A stretch of 64,000 bases of DNA from Paracentrotus lividus (taxonomy: Eukaryota > Echinodermata > Echinoidea > Camarodonta > Echinidae), in assembly GCA_940671915.1 (NCBI GenBank), contig CALNVZ010000174.1, positions 1,776,406 to 1,840,405 on the forward strand, written 5' to 3'. Positions 40,501-52,900 of this stretch are shown one piece after another. Under the pieces are notes generated by a model. It had not been told where the DNA came from, made no database searches, and saw only the letters and a program-made list of their open reading frames with translations. Every line of letters begins with the position of its first letter. Position 1 is the stretch's first letter. A program made the position numbers and the translations under genes.

Positions 40501-40920
40501 AGCTGCGCGATAGTAGGCCACAATGGAGCTACTAAATTAATAGGTAGCTAGCGGTACGTATCTAGAATAATATTGGGTCATTAAGTTTTACATGGCAAAG
40601 TTTGGACACAGACCATTGTTTGTAGATTATGTGCTAATCATACCGTGCCTATTTATATATAATCGATTATGAAATTAAAAATGACAAATTTCGCTGATTA
40701 CTTTTTTTATATAATAAAAATACTAATTAAAAAAAAACACACAAAAAAACATGCCAGAAAACAAATAATGGGAAAAACCTTTATGATGTGCATTGGCACT
40801 TGTAATTATTTTCGGAATTTATATAAGCTTTTCAGGATATATTTAATATGCGTTTAGTTTAGAACTCTATTATATCAACAAAATACGACTGTTTTCTCCA
40901 AGTTGTTAGTTGTTGTTCAT

Positions 40921-42320
40921 ACACCGAAGGGCGTAAATCCGGGATGGGGGATAGCACCCCAGATTTTTGAGGGAGGGGGATCCTGTTACAAACATCCCCC
41001 CTCATTTTCAAAATTAAGAAATGAAAAAATAAGATACACTAGATAGATGTGTTTAATTGTGGTTTATAGAAATAGAACTCTCAAATACTCTAAATGCGTC
41101 TTTTTACCCAAACAATATTTAAATATGATCGGGGTTCGCTATACTAATCGCCTGAAGTAAAAACGTAAGCATATTATAATAGTGTGGATCCATGTATTTG
41201 ATTGATACAAGACGTTAAACAATACACCCGTCCTTCGTCATGGACAAACCTTAAGGAAGGTGTTGTTACAATAAATGTTTTGTGTGGAGGGTTTATATTG
41301 GGGACTGCAGCCCACAAAATTCGTAGCAACAAGATTGTGGTTCGTTTTTATCGCTGTTTTTTTTTTTTTAACAAAAGTATGTTGAAAATGTATCTTATAA
41401 AATGGAATAATTATTTTCGTGCGCACTTCGCTTCGTGAATACTAAATAGGAGTTTATAATTCAAATTTAAGCTGATTGGGACTTCGCGCTTGTGCTACGC
41501 ATTACTGTTTTTTTATTATTAATGACAGAATAAGGTATTATGTTATGTATTCTTAAAAGCAACGTACATTCAAAGCAAAGTTTTCTTGAACCTCCCTCTT
41601 TCGAATACATTCTCTATTGGTCTCTATATGACCATTCTGACAGTGTCCCTTATAGAAAAAGTGCCCTTTTTTCCTCGAGACTCCCTGCTACTTTCCAATT
41701 CGTGAACGCGCTTCTGTGTGTTTTTGTTGACTGTTTTGTTGGGTTTTTTTTTGCGGTCGAGTACTATAAGGACTTAATTGTATACGATAAGGATCATTTC
41801 AGTAAAAATTTTCGGCTCGCGCATTACGGCGGCTCGCTATTATAAAATGTGACTACAATGCACATTATCGTCAACTTTCTCGAAAAAATTTGGCTTGCGC
41901 TCCGCTCGCATTACTTTTTCAATTACGTAGAAATAACTGAACAAGGCAGCATTAATGATTCTTTAAGTATCACTTCAGACAATTTTGCTTCGTTATCTCC
42001 TGTCTCTAATAAATTTCCTTTAGATCTATGCTGGATCTAAAGTGTCCCCACTTTTGCAGAAAAGTGCATTTTTATCGAACCGGCAACTTTCAATCCTTTG
42101 GCATCTACTAATATTTTTTTTTTTTTTTTTTTTTTCGTTTTATTTGTTTCCCGTATCGCAATCTTATAGGATTTAATGGCGCAACATATCAATTTCCTTA
42201 AAATTTTCGGCTCGCTTTCGCGCTGCTGATATAAAAAAGGAATATATGCAAAATAATCTTTTGTACTAAAATTTTCGGCTCGGCTGCTTTTCGCGTCGGC
42301 ATTAGATTTTTTTCATCACT
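40921..42320. repeat. Second region of GC-palindrome repeats
   Basis: Opens with GGCGTAAATCCGGGATGGGG and a C-rich block near 41000. It later carries degenerate copies of the TTTTCGGCTCGCG motif at about 41808, 41890, 42203 and 42270. It is related to 32113-34095 but much more diverged. No gene seen. Confidence 0.5.
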
Positions 42321-43032
42321 AAAATGAACAGGAATAAGCAGCCATAGAAGCTACAAGAAACATTACTTCAAAGACAAATTCTATCTGTTTTAGAGCTTGT
42401 GTGCCAAACCCGAATAAGAGAGACAAGTTAGGCAAATGTATTTCGCTTCATCCCCACATCTTGACACGGATTACGCCGTTGTCAAAAAAGACAACCCTGA
42501 CTATATTTAATATACAATTAAGTTCTTAACTCGACCTCTAGATACATTGCAATGTAATAGACGCAAAAACGCAAATAATAAGTATAAGCTTATGGTATAT
42601 CGGAAACGCTGTTTAAATTTGTTTGAAGAATTACTGTTATCTAGAGCTTTTAAAAAACAAACTTTTTCATGTGTCATTCGCCCGGAAATGATGGAAATTC
42701 TTATTTGTTGTAAGAAATAGTTAAGTATATAAATAATGTCGTAAGGTAAAATTTCGAAAAGGAAAAAAAAACGTGTAGAAAGAATAATAAGTATTATTCG
42801 ATAAGTTAAAATTTCCAAACTTTTCTTGTTGTAATTACATTTGCGTAGTTTTGTGAGGAGATAAGTAACTTAATTGAACGAGCTTGATTCATATCTTTTA
42901 TAAAGTATCCATCGAACTTTGGTTTAAGGAAATATTGGTAAATAAATTAATAGATAGTAACAGGTGCGTATTAGGATTTGCACGCCGGGGCCGAGTGATT
43001 TTTGGCGCCATGTATGTGACGCGAAAACGCAA
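42321..43032. other. Intergenic, no gene seen
   Basis: AT-rich sequence up to the 100-N gap with no coding or repeat signal that could be supported. Confidence 0.4.
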
Positions 43033-43132
43033 NNNNNNNNNNNNNNNNNNNNNNNNNNNNNNNNNNNNNNNNNNNNNNNNNNNNNNNNNNNNNNNNNNNN
43101 NNNNNNNNNNNNNNNNNNNNNNNNNNNNNNNN
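43033..43132. other. Assembly gap (100 N)
   Basis: Run of exactly 100 undetermined bases, a conventional placeholder for a gap of unknown size. The unlocated 5' exon of UFC1 could lie here or elsewhere upstream. Confidence 1.
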
Positions 43133-43140
43133 AATAACTC

Positions 43141-43169
43141 GCAGCCCGTACACTTCGTGTACGGGCTGC
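43141..43169. other. Perfect 13-bp hairpin beside the gap
   Basis: GCAGCCCGTACAC and GTGTACGGGCTGC are exact reverse complements with a 3-base loop TTC. It lies eight bases after the gap and may be the edge of a longer palindrome that broke the assembly. Confidence 0.8.
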
Positions 43170-43954
43170 CGCAGTAAAGATCTAGTATGACTCTTGCAGA
43201 ACATCATGGGGCTGCCCTCGGAGCAATTCAGAGAACGCGGGAAGCCAATTAGTTGATGCAGAAAGAAAAAAAAAGAAGCAAGTTAAGCGTGAACTTTGAA
43301 AGCAACACACAACAAATCCTTATTATCCAGTTGCTGAACAGGCTTTGATGAGAAACAGCACAGAAGAAGTAGAGTACGAAGGGACTAAATGTCAATCACT
43401 GTGATGTAGTTATACACCAATCCGATTTCAGAGCAATGTAAATTCTGGCGGCCATAGCTGGGGGGCTTCGATTGGGTTATGCATTTGAACCAGGCCTGCG
43501 TGTTCATTTTCCATTGTTAGACATACTGGAAGCCATCCCCCCCTCCACCAGTTGGCCACTTACACTTATGCATGGTCAATTCATAATTGACCTTGCACTG
43601 GGAAGTACCTTACTGCAGCAGTTTTCTTCCAATGGAAAGTCAATGCAGAAAAGTGTCTTGAGCAGCTCCAGGCAAGTCGGATGGCATATCCAAAAAAGGG
43701 TCTAAAAAATTGTACTAAACAAAATTTAAAATATCTAATGCAAGAATTATATTGCAATGAGACTATAGATTATCTTAATTTATTTTGAGGTAGGTTTAAA
43801 GCTGGTTTCGCTATCATTATTGAGAAGTTTCCTCAGTAACCAAGAGGGCGACAGACAGCCATTTTTCAGTGCTGACTGATGTTGGTTTGCAGCTGTATGT
43901 GCCAGTCGGCTAATTTCCATAAAAAACAGCAGCCAAACCGAATTCGTCTTTATA
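43170..43954. other. Intergenic with one dispersed-repeat copy
   Basis: No coding exon found. A copy of the dispersed repeat of 29281-29358 lies at about 43570-43650. The 19-base word TGTTGGTTTGCAGCTGTAT near 43879 is shared exactly with about 30253. Confidence 0.45.
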
Positions 43955-45349
43955 GACTAGAGCCATTTAGGCAAAATATGACTTTTAGAAGCATTTTTAG
44001 GTAAAAGTTGGGAACTAGTCTACTTCTCATAATTCAAGTGTGCTGAATCTGATAAGACCGGTTCCCAAGCCGATTTCTCACGTTTTCACCACCTAATTTG
44101 CATAAACAAAATGGCCGCCAATTTGACCATTTTTTTTAAGCTTATGTCTCTATTCCTCCCTGGTTGTGTACAATTTTTACCCTCGTAACGGCCGAAGTAT
44201 TTTGCAGTCACATTAATTATTATGTAAACTTGCTAACCTGAGCATTACAATTTAATAAATAATCGATTTTATGTTTATAAATTCATTAATTATGCAAATT
44301 TATGCATGTTTGCGACCTTATATGCTACAAAGGGGCTATAACTTGATCAAATTAGCTCAAGAGTTTAAGTTTAGGTTAAAAGTTGGGAACTGGTCTATTT
44401 CACATAATTCAAGTGCGCTGAGTCTGATAAGAACGGTCCCCAAACCAATTTTTCACGTTCTAACCACCTAATTTGCATAAACAAAATAGCCGCAAAATTG
44501 ACCATTTTCGAGCTTACATGTATGTCTCCACTCCTCCCTGGTTATATTCACTTTTTACCTGTATAATGGGCCGCATTATTTTGCACTCACATTGATTATT
44601 ATGTAAACTTGCTAGACTGAGTATTACAATTTAAGAAAAAATCAATTTGATGTTTCTAAATTCATTAATTATGCAAATTTATGCATGTTTGCGACCTTAC
44701 ATGCTCTAACTTGATCAAATTAGCTCAAGAGTTCTTCAACCTTTAGTTTTAAGTTGGGAACCGGTCTATTTCACATAATTCAAGTGTGTTTTAGTCTGAT
44801 AAGACTACATTGTAGTTCCCAAGCTGCCTTTTAACGTTTTGAACACCTAATTTGCATAAACAAAATGGCTGCCAAATTGACCATTTTTTAGCTTAGGCCT
44901 TATGTCTACACTCTTTCCTGGTTGTATCCACTTTTTAACTTCGTAATGGCCGCATGATTTTGTAGTCACTTTGATTATTATATAAACTTGCTTGACTGAG
45001 CATAAGAATTTGAGAAAATAATCAATTTGATGTTTGAAAACCAATTTATCATTCAAATTAATGCATGTTTGAGACGTTACATGCTATAACATGTGTAACT
45101 TGATCAAATTAGCTCAAGAGTTCTTCAACTTTCAGATATCACATATTCAGATATAATTCAGATATCCTTCCCAACATTTTGACATCATTGTAAAAAATAT
45201 ATATATAATGTAATCTTGACGCTTATTTGTTATATTTTTATGCAAATTTATTTTGTATTTCTTTGTTTTGCACGAGACTTAGAACGAAATCTATCAAAAT
45301 GGACACATAAAGATCAATGAAAAATAATGCAATGTTTGAATGATGACAT

Positions 45350-47040
45350 TCAACACATTGTACAGGTAGCGATCTCCATGAAGTCCATAGCCAGCTTCCC
45401 TCTATTGGTTATTCCCATCCTTGAGAGGAAGATGTCAGTATATTGGTTATCTACCACTGGGTAGAAGTATACCTTCCATCCTTCTCCTTGCATTCTGTCA
45501 TACATGTTAGTCCAGCATACTTTAATGTCTTGTACGTATGGGCCATCTCCTCCCAAAGGAGAGTCAATTCACAGAGAGCTATACCAACTTAGACTCCCGG
45601 GATCGTGCAGACTACCATATCTAGTCACATTTACCATTTCACTTGAGAATGTGACTGTCATCTGCTGTTCCATTTGAACCAACTGCCAGTTTCTTGCTTA
45701 GACGAAGGAGTCAGCTTTGTTTTGTCTACCTTTCTTGTTGACTCTGGACAGTGTACATCCCTGTCTTAATTTACGAATGAGATCATCACAGGGGAATTTG
45801 ATGTTTTGGTTTGGTCTGCCCTGTCGATAGCATTCTCTAGGGCATTGCTAAGCACTCCTAGGATCTCATTGTGCTTCCAAGTGTATGAGCTTTCTTCAAG
45901 ATAGACGTGGGAATTAATTTGATAGAATATGCTTGTGTGAGCCCTCTTTTCCTCATTTGTGGCAGGTCTCGTTCTCGGCCTTGGCCAACTTCCTCAGGTT
46001 AATTGTGTGGGGAGGGACAGACATCATTGATGCTTGTAGCAAGAACTTGGGTGTACCTGTTTCCATCATCTACATGTATATGTCTTTCCAGGACAAGGAC
46101 TGTGGTTCAAGGCATTCCAATCGACACCAAGCTCCTTGCTGCGCGAGGCCAACTGCCTTATCCATGTTTAGAACATGTTAGCCTTCTTCACCTCTCAACC
46201 CCTCTCCTCCGCAACAGCGATCAGGGGTAGGATAAGCTTTGTGAAATGTTCATTGATGCTAATGTTTGTTGTGCATGGAAAATTAAAACGTGTTTAGCAG
46301 ATATTCTTGGTCCTATCCTTTCAATATATGCATCATTCCTATATGGTACAGCATCAGTGGCCATCATCAGTGGAAGAACCCAAACTTCAGGCATCACAAC
46401 TTCAATTTACTTGGGAGGGCACATCTGTTGATATATTTCAGTCCATCTTTCACATCGCCTGGACCTCATTAATCTGGTTCTTGTGAGACAGCTCCTTATT
46501 GATCTATCACCACAAGCTCTGGACAGGGGCTTCTGATATTGTTGGAATGACCGCATCCGCTACACTTTAACGTGTCCTGTCATCTACCCTTCCTTGATTT
46601 CTTTGGTTTGAACTTCCTGCACCAGCTTATCAGTTGGTCCATGTGCTCAATAGCCTTCATCGATTGAGTAAATTCAGGTCATCCATGGAAGCTCGTATTC
46701 CTTGCAGCTTGAATCCAGGTTTGATCTTAATACCTCTCCAACTTGAAAATGCAGCTATACATGTACATGTAGTTACTTTCTCTTTTGCAATGACAAATAG
46801 GATTTGATAGATAGCACACTCCATTGGAATGCCTACAGGCTGGAAGAACTGGTAAACTGATGTGAATTCCTTGTAGGCAAACCTCATCTTGAAGTCCTGA
46901 AAGTAGCAATTCAGGAAGTTGCTATGAGTTTGTCCAGAATGTAGAAAAAGTCATGGATGATGGTAAACCAAATCATTGAGTGCAGCAATGACCCATATGC
47001 GTAGGCACGGAGCAAATATTGTTTTGGCCACAGGGGTAGT
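45350..47040 (-). mobile_element. Dead non-LTR retroelement fragment (RT and endonuclease-like C-terminus)
   Basis: In order on the minus strand one reads FAPCLRIWVIAALNDLVYH (about 46985-47015), then FKMRFAYKEFTSVYQFF, VGIPMECAIYQILFVIA and IRASMDDLNLLN (46657-46890; MDD at the polymerase catalytic position). Further on comes CELTLLWEE (near 45570) and finally EGWKVYFYPVV and FLSRMGITNRGKLAM (45390-45480). The order matches a family of invertebrate reverse-transcriptase proteins with a C-terminal PD-(D/E)XK-like part, possibly HERO/R2-like. That clade is my recollection, not a search result. The fragment has many breaks and is a fossil. Confidence 0.55.
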
Positions 47041-47284
47041 GTTCAGTCTGCTTCATCGGTCAATTATTATTATTTTCTATCCTTTTTATTTTATTTTTTA
47101 TTTTTTTATTTTTTTGCTGGGGGGGGGGGGGCAGGCCAGTTGACCCTTTTGATCCGTGCATGGAATTATTCGAATAATGTTCAAGTAACTACTGCGTGAT
47201 TAAACAAATCATAATGAATGAACTCTTTCCTTTTGATTACAAACTAACGAGATTCAAATAAGATCTGCTTTTATATAAACGGTT

Positions 47285-48190
47285 TTATGTCGACGTTCAT
47301 GGCAAGCAGAAAAATGGCTTCCCACAAGGGAGTGTCCTTGCCCCTCTGCTCTTCATGTACATTAATCACCAACCAGTACGCCCCAATGTAAAGGGTTTCT
47401 TGTGTGTTGATGACCTCTGCATTGCCTCACGTGAAAATTCCTATGAATAAGTCAAAATAACTCGTTTATATGCTGCAAATCCCTTTGCTAGTGAATTCTG
47501 AAAACAGTCAAATAAGTGTCTTTCACCTCTAAAACACAGGTGCCCAACGACAATCGAGGATCAGATAATACGGAAATCTACATCAACTGCTCAAACATGT
47601 CCCTGCGCTGATCTACCTAAATTTGACATTAGATTGTTCCCTTACATATAAGAAGCATATTGCCACGACAAAGCAAAACTAGGAGCCAGGAATAACATTC
47701 TAAAGAAGCTAGCTAACACCAGATTGGGATAACCCCTCCATATCCTCTATATAATTATAATCATGCCAAATAGAGACTGGAATCAAGACATAGTTTACTT
47801 CACTCAGAGGAAGCCCTTGTTAGCTCTGGACACAATCGAAGACCAACTCTGTGGACCAGCCACCTCAAATAAATGCCAAACAAATGTAAAAAAAAAGAAT
47901 CTCTCTCATCAGGTTCTGAAGAGCCAAAGCACACCTAGTCATGCCTGAACCACCTTATAACATGCACAGGCACCGTTGGCACAAGACAGTGTAAGGTCCT
48001 AACGAAAAATGGGGATACAGCCGAGATGGACAAAATAAGTGTGAGTGTGGGAAAGAGCAAACCAAGGAACACCTTCTGATATGCGCCTACCTGATGGAAC
48101 TCTGTACGCTTGTAGACCTGAAAGAGTCTAACCCCAGAGCACAATCCTGTAATAAACACCGCTCAGTGTTATTCAAATTTATTAAAGCGA
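47285..48190 (+). mobile_element. Dead LINE fragment (Jockey/CR1-like RT C-terminal part)
   Basis: Read in pieces on the plus strand: KNGFPQGSVLAPLLFMYIN (about 47310-47370), FLCVDDLCIAS (VDD in place of the usual catalytic ADD), then LGARNNILKKLANTRLG (about 47680-47730) and ECGKEQTKEHLLICAYL (about 48050-48100). These are in the order seen in Jockey/CR1-type reverse transcriptases, where the last is the C-terminal cysteine-histidine segment. The fragment is interrupted in many places, lacks its 5' part and is non-functional. It ends close to an ATTATTATTATGG tail at about 48190. Confidence 0.55.
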
Positions 48191-48445
48191 AATTATTATT
48201 ATGGTCTTAAGATTGAATTGTGGAAAGAACTGTCTCTTAGTGATGAGCAATCCTTTGTACTGGAAATTTCTACTACAATATTCTATCTAAATACCATGAA
48301 AATAATTTGAAAGCTCATGATAATTTGTTCATCTTTCCCACTACATCACATTATCTTTAAGGTAGTGACACGAATGGCAAAAGAAGTATAGGCTCAATGC
48401 TCAGATGGTAAACACTTTGTATGAAAGTGCCTATTGTACATGCAG

Positions 48446-48545
48446 ATGAGTGCGTGCGTGCGTGTTCGTGCGTGTGTGTGCGTGTGTATGTGTGTGTGTG
48501 GGTGGGTACTGGGTGTGGTGTGAGCATGTGTGCATGTGTTTCCGT
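48446..48545. repeat. TG/TGCG microsatellite
   Basis: Imperfect (TGCG)n and (TG)n run interrupted by a few substitutions, between the LINE fragment and the right arm of the foldback. Confidence 0.9.
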
Positions 48546-49191
48546 TGCTGCCCAAGTGTTAGTTTTTGTCTGTTTGTGACATACCTGTGGTAAAAGACCG
48601 CAATCATCCTTAAAGTTTATTATATTTCATGTGACTATATATTTTTCACAGACCTTGTTCAAAGTCAAGTGGAAAAACAAAGATTTTTTTTTCCCAACAA
48701 TGAAATTAATGGGCATCCATCATAAAATAATATTTTTGGGGCTTTGAAATAATTTTAAAATGTTATGAAGGATATCTGAACCACAGTTTACACTTGTTTG
48801 ACTTAAGTTGATGAAATAATAACATATAAGGTTGCAAACTTGCATAATTAATTAGTTTCAAAACATTAAATTTATTATTTTCTTAAATTCTAATGCTTAT
48901 TCTAGCAATTTAACGTGATATTTATTGTGAGTGCGAAATTAGGAGGCCATTATGACGGTAAAAAGTGGATATAACCAGGGAAGATTGGAGACATAAGCTC
49001 AAAAATTGTTAATTTGGCGGCCATTTTGTTTATGCAAATTAGGTGGTGAAAACGTGAGAAATCGGCTTGGGAACCGGTCTTATCAGATTCAGCACACTTG
49101 AATAATGTGAAATAGACTGGTTCCCAACTTTTACCTAAAAATGCTTCTAAAAGCTTATAGAGGCCTCTTTTTGAGAAATGGCTCTAGACTA

Positions 49192-49822
49192 TTAGTATAG
49201 TAGGGAGATTGGTGATTTTTTTTTTCAATTTAGTACATGTTTTGAATAATATGTTATGATATTGGAAGGCTGGGGATATCTTAGACCGACCAGTCCTTGA
49301 CGCCTCGCGACGGGGACTGGTGATGATGAATGACTGATGATCAGTTGTGGGGCTGGAATACCCCGAATCTCTCCCAAGTAAAATATATTTTTTTAACTGA
49401 TACTCACATTGAATTTATGTAACTACCAACAAGAGCAGATAGGTTCTTACACATATTTATGTTGTCATAACAGTTAATGATTGATATTTGAAGGCAAAAA
49501 TCAGTTCCAAACACGTTACTTATGTTCATATCGCAATTACGGTACATGGTGAAATAAACCTGCGGTCGTGAGCACCGTCTGCTAGCAATCTAGCTAGGCG
49601 GCTAGAGCAGGCGGCTATAGCGCTCCGTATGCGCTGCTGTTCAAAAGCACAGCGATTTGTTCTACTTCCAGGTCGAACCACCAACGAGGTCACTGAATCG
49701 GTATTCCACATAACAGCGCTGTCTTATTGATGTTTTTGAGTAGACAGGCAATATTGTATGTCATTTTTTATTAATCCATGTTATACAGCATAATGTGCCA
49801 TTTTTACCCTTGTGTCTTGCAG
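49192..49822. other. Region just 5' of the first visible UFC1 exon
   Basis: No UFC1 N-terminal exon is recognised here. A short inverted pair ACCAGTCC/GGACTGGT lies near 49290-49322. A GC-richer patch at 49560-49700 has a GGTTCGACCTGG box on the minus strand that resembles a tRNA B box, but no complete tRNA fold is apparent. Confidence 0.4.
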
Positions 49823-49954
49823 TATGTAGAGAATAACAAGGGAGCAGACAATGACTGGTTCAGACTGGAGTCCAACAAAGACGGAACAAGATGGTTTGGC
49901 AAATGCTGGCATATACATGATCTCTTGAAATATGAATTTGAGCTGGAATTTGAT
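49823..49954 (+). CDS. UFC1: UFC1 exon (YVENNK to LEFD)
   Basis: 132 bases, 44 codons, acceptor TGTCTTGCAG and donor GTAAGT. It corresponds to about residues 42-85 of the human protein. Confidence 0.95.
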
Positions 49955-52900
49955 GTAAGTATTCATCTTAAGGTGAAATTAAATACTAGTTAGTGTCCTT
50001 ATGATGATTATCAGGGGTGTCACTAAACAATTTAGAATAGGGGTTTATCAAATTTAATGACAATTTAGTTGCTCAATTTCAGACAAGAAAAACAAAAGTA
50101 TCCTCATGTTTTCAAATCTACTGACAGATGACCATTTGAATTTCAAACACTTCAAAAATAAAACAAAAAATGAAAGGTAATCAAATTTTGCAATTTTCCT
50201 GGCATAGTTAAAATGAATTACATGTGAATTCTAACAGGTATATGTTTTGTTATTAGTGGGGTAATCACACCTAAACAACTTCCTAGTGGTTGCATCATCA
50301 TATGATGCAGTCCATTTGGAAGGTTTTGGGGATATGCATCTTCACGTACCAGCTGTCATGTCAAACCACTTGTTTTTATCCCTTTAAAGATTTATCTTCT
50401 CCATTTCTTAATATCATCCAACCTAGTAATTCTCTGCCTACCTCTCTCCTGTTTAAACTCCTAATACACTTGTAAATTAAAATGTTAACTGTCAATTTCT
50501 CTGAGCTTGACAGAATGGTCACTTGTCATTAAAGATCCACTGTCTGAAATGATCACTTTACAATTTGTCTCCTTCCAAGGAACTCTGTCGAAGTTGCTAC
50601 AGGGTCAATTTCTTATCAGAGCCACAACAATATGTACAGTTGTCCGCAAAATTGTTCATACCCCTGACATTTTTTCGGTTTTTTGAATTTTGCTTTTAAA
50701 TACATGTGCTTCGTCAATTTTTTTCGTGATCAGTATGCTACCAAGAACTGAACGATGAGGAAAATTTTAAATTTGCAAAAATATGGTATTCCAGGGGTAT
50801 TTTATTGACAGATTTACGAAAAACACTATGTTCATAATTATTCATACCCCAGGGGTACCCGGTCCAATTTGTTATCATATAATTACTAATATAAATATTT
50901 TTCTTCAAATAACCATCTTAAATAGTTTTTGCAAGATTCCATAGCCTTTCTTTATGGCTTCTGTAGAGTCTGTCCCAGGTGTCGTATGGAAAACCTCCAG
51001 GCTGAGTCAGGTTGCATGGTCTTTGAGCCATCCTGTGAGTCTTTAGCGCCCGAACACCTTTCTGATGATTTTCTTATCAGGAATTTGAATTTTTCACTTA
51101 CAAACATTCATATCAATGTTATTTGAATAAAATAAACACTCTACCCACACTTTCTGATCCCTGATGTAACACTTAAGAGCTTCTTCAATAAGCACCAGAT
51201 GTAAAAACACTTTGGGAAAAGCTTCCATGGGCATGACAAAAATTGCAAGGTGTCTCTTCAAATTGCCAAAAAGGTATATTAAGAGATGTACAATAACCCA
51301 CAGGTCACGGCCAAGGTCCGATTTGGCACCTCTGACCATCCAGAGACGAAGGTACCATCGGGCAAATACTGCATAAAGGAGAACTGTCCAATACAGACTC
51401 CAGTTATGTAGTCAGACCGACTGGGAGGCCTATGGACAGTTCATGAGTTCAGTCAAACCAGGATTTTAACTTTTGGGCCACAGTTCTATAAGTTAATGAT
51501 AGAAAATTAGAATTTAGGAGTAATATGGACTTTCTTCACTTTGGCAAAAGAAAGACGAATCCTTCCACCTAAAGTACAGTGTCCTTATTTTAGCACATGA
51601 CATTCACATCAAACTGCTATGGCAGATTTTCATTGCTGGTAGCATTGGAAATCTCTTCAGAGTGAGAGGCTTCCCGGTGGAGACATTTTTAGTAAGAGCC
51701 TGGATGAAAACATGCAGAAGTATGATGTAAATGTCACTAGACAGCATCGGACATATCCAGGACGAATTTCAGAGGCATACGGCCAAGTTAGTCAAGAAGG
51801 GTTCAAGGACAATCAAAATGAATGATCAGGAGAGGAAAATTTGATGACCTGACAAGAATCCCTTTCGAAATGTGCCTGGGAAGTTGAAGAATCACATAAT
51901 GGCCCAAAGACCATGCAACCTTATGCAGCGTGGACGTTTTCCAAAGGACGCATTGGGGCAATTCCACGCTAAAGCGGACATTTGTCAAAATTAAAAATGT
52001 CTCTATGATGTTCATTCTATGTCCAATCACTTATCTAATGCCATGGGTGTTAATGGATCATAATACTCTTTCAAAATCAATAAAATTTATTTTTCAATTT
52101 CGTTCATTTCCTTGAGAACTAGAACCACCATAAAATTCAATGTGTGGGACTACATGAAAAAGAAATCACTATAACAAATTACACAAGATTCTTTTGATAT
52201 TTTTTCTTGAAACTTTCACTAAATGGAGAAGGGTGGATTTATTTCTGTACTTAAAAGTCAATAATGACATTTAATTCATGACAAAGGGGTGAAATAACCA
52301 AAAAGGTCACATAACAAAAAAAGTCACAATTAAAATGTAACTCTGTAACAACTTAATTAGCCAAATTAAAGAATACCAAGTACTTTTTAAAGAACTTTTT
52401 GTTTGTGAATGCATAAAATGAAATAAGATCTATTTGCAAATTAGGGCTAAGAAACTTTGAAGTTTGTAACTTCACAGAATTTTACCATTATGTTCAATTT
52501 AAAAAACACGATGTCCTTTTTATGTAACGTCCGTAACGCTCGCTTCCAACAATCGTGGTTAATTAACCAATGAAGCTTAAGCAATGAAATTAAAGAATGT
52601 TGAACTCTTATATGTTTTCTACAAACGTGCAAAGTAATAAACTGTAATTCCAAATGCAAATACATTTGTTTATCGATTGATTATCTGAAGTCGCCTCTCA
52701 ATGTAACGTCCGTAACGATGGAATTGCCCATTGGTCAAAACCCATTGAGGACATGAATGATGGCTCTGGGCATCGCAAAAAGTATTTTATGTGATAATTT
52801 GAAGAAAAAGAATTATAATCGAGGTGATTAATTAAAACAAATACACTGATTACCATTAGGGTATGAATAATTATGAACATGGTGTTTTTCATAAATCTGT

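Larger units (their letters stand above)
35787..40920. other. Intergenic, low-complexity, no gene seen
   Basis: Contains a repeat bounded by G/C runs at about 36290-37050, a run of 60 T at 37526-37585, and a GC-rich, structured-looking patch at about 39381-39515. Open frames up to about 100 codons are low-complexity. Nothing could be assigned to a gene. Confidence 0.4.
43955..49191. mobile_element. Composite foldback-like element with tandem left arm
   Basis: The left end (GACTAGAGCCATTT, about 43956) is the inverse of the right end (AAATGGCTCTAGACT, 49176-49190). The left arm is a tandem array of about three units of 372-374 bases: GTTGGGAACTAGTCT at 44009, GTTGGGAACTGGTCT near 44383, GTTGGGAACCGGTCT near 44755, each followed by AATTTGCATAAACAAAATGG. 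The right arm at about 48800-49150 is a single unit in reverse orientation (CCATTTTGTTTATGCAAATT). Between the arms lie two LINE fragments and a TG-rich microsatellite. No transposase is seen. Whether the whole is one mobile unit, or two separate copies facing each other, cannot be settled from sequence alone. Confidence 0.6.

Noticed and set aside
49560-49700. Possible tRNA or tRNA-derived SINE
   Set aside because: A GGTTCGACCTGG box is present on the minus strand, but no matching A box at the right distance and no cloverleaf could be drawn by eye.
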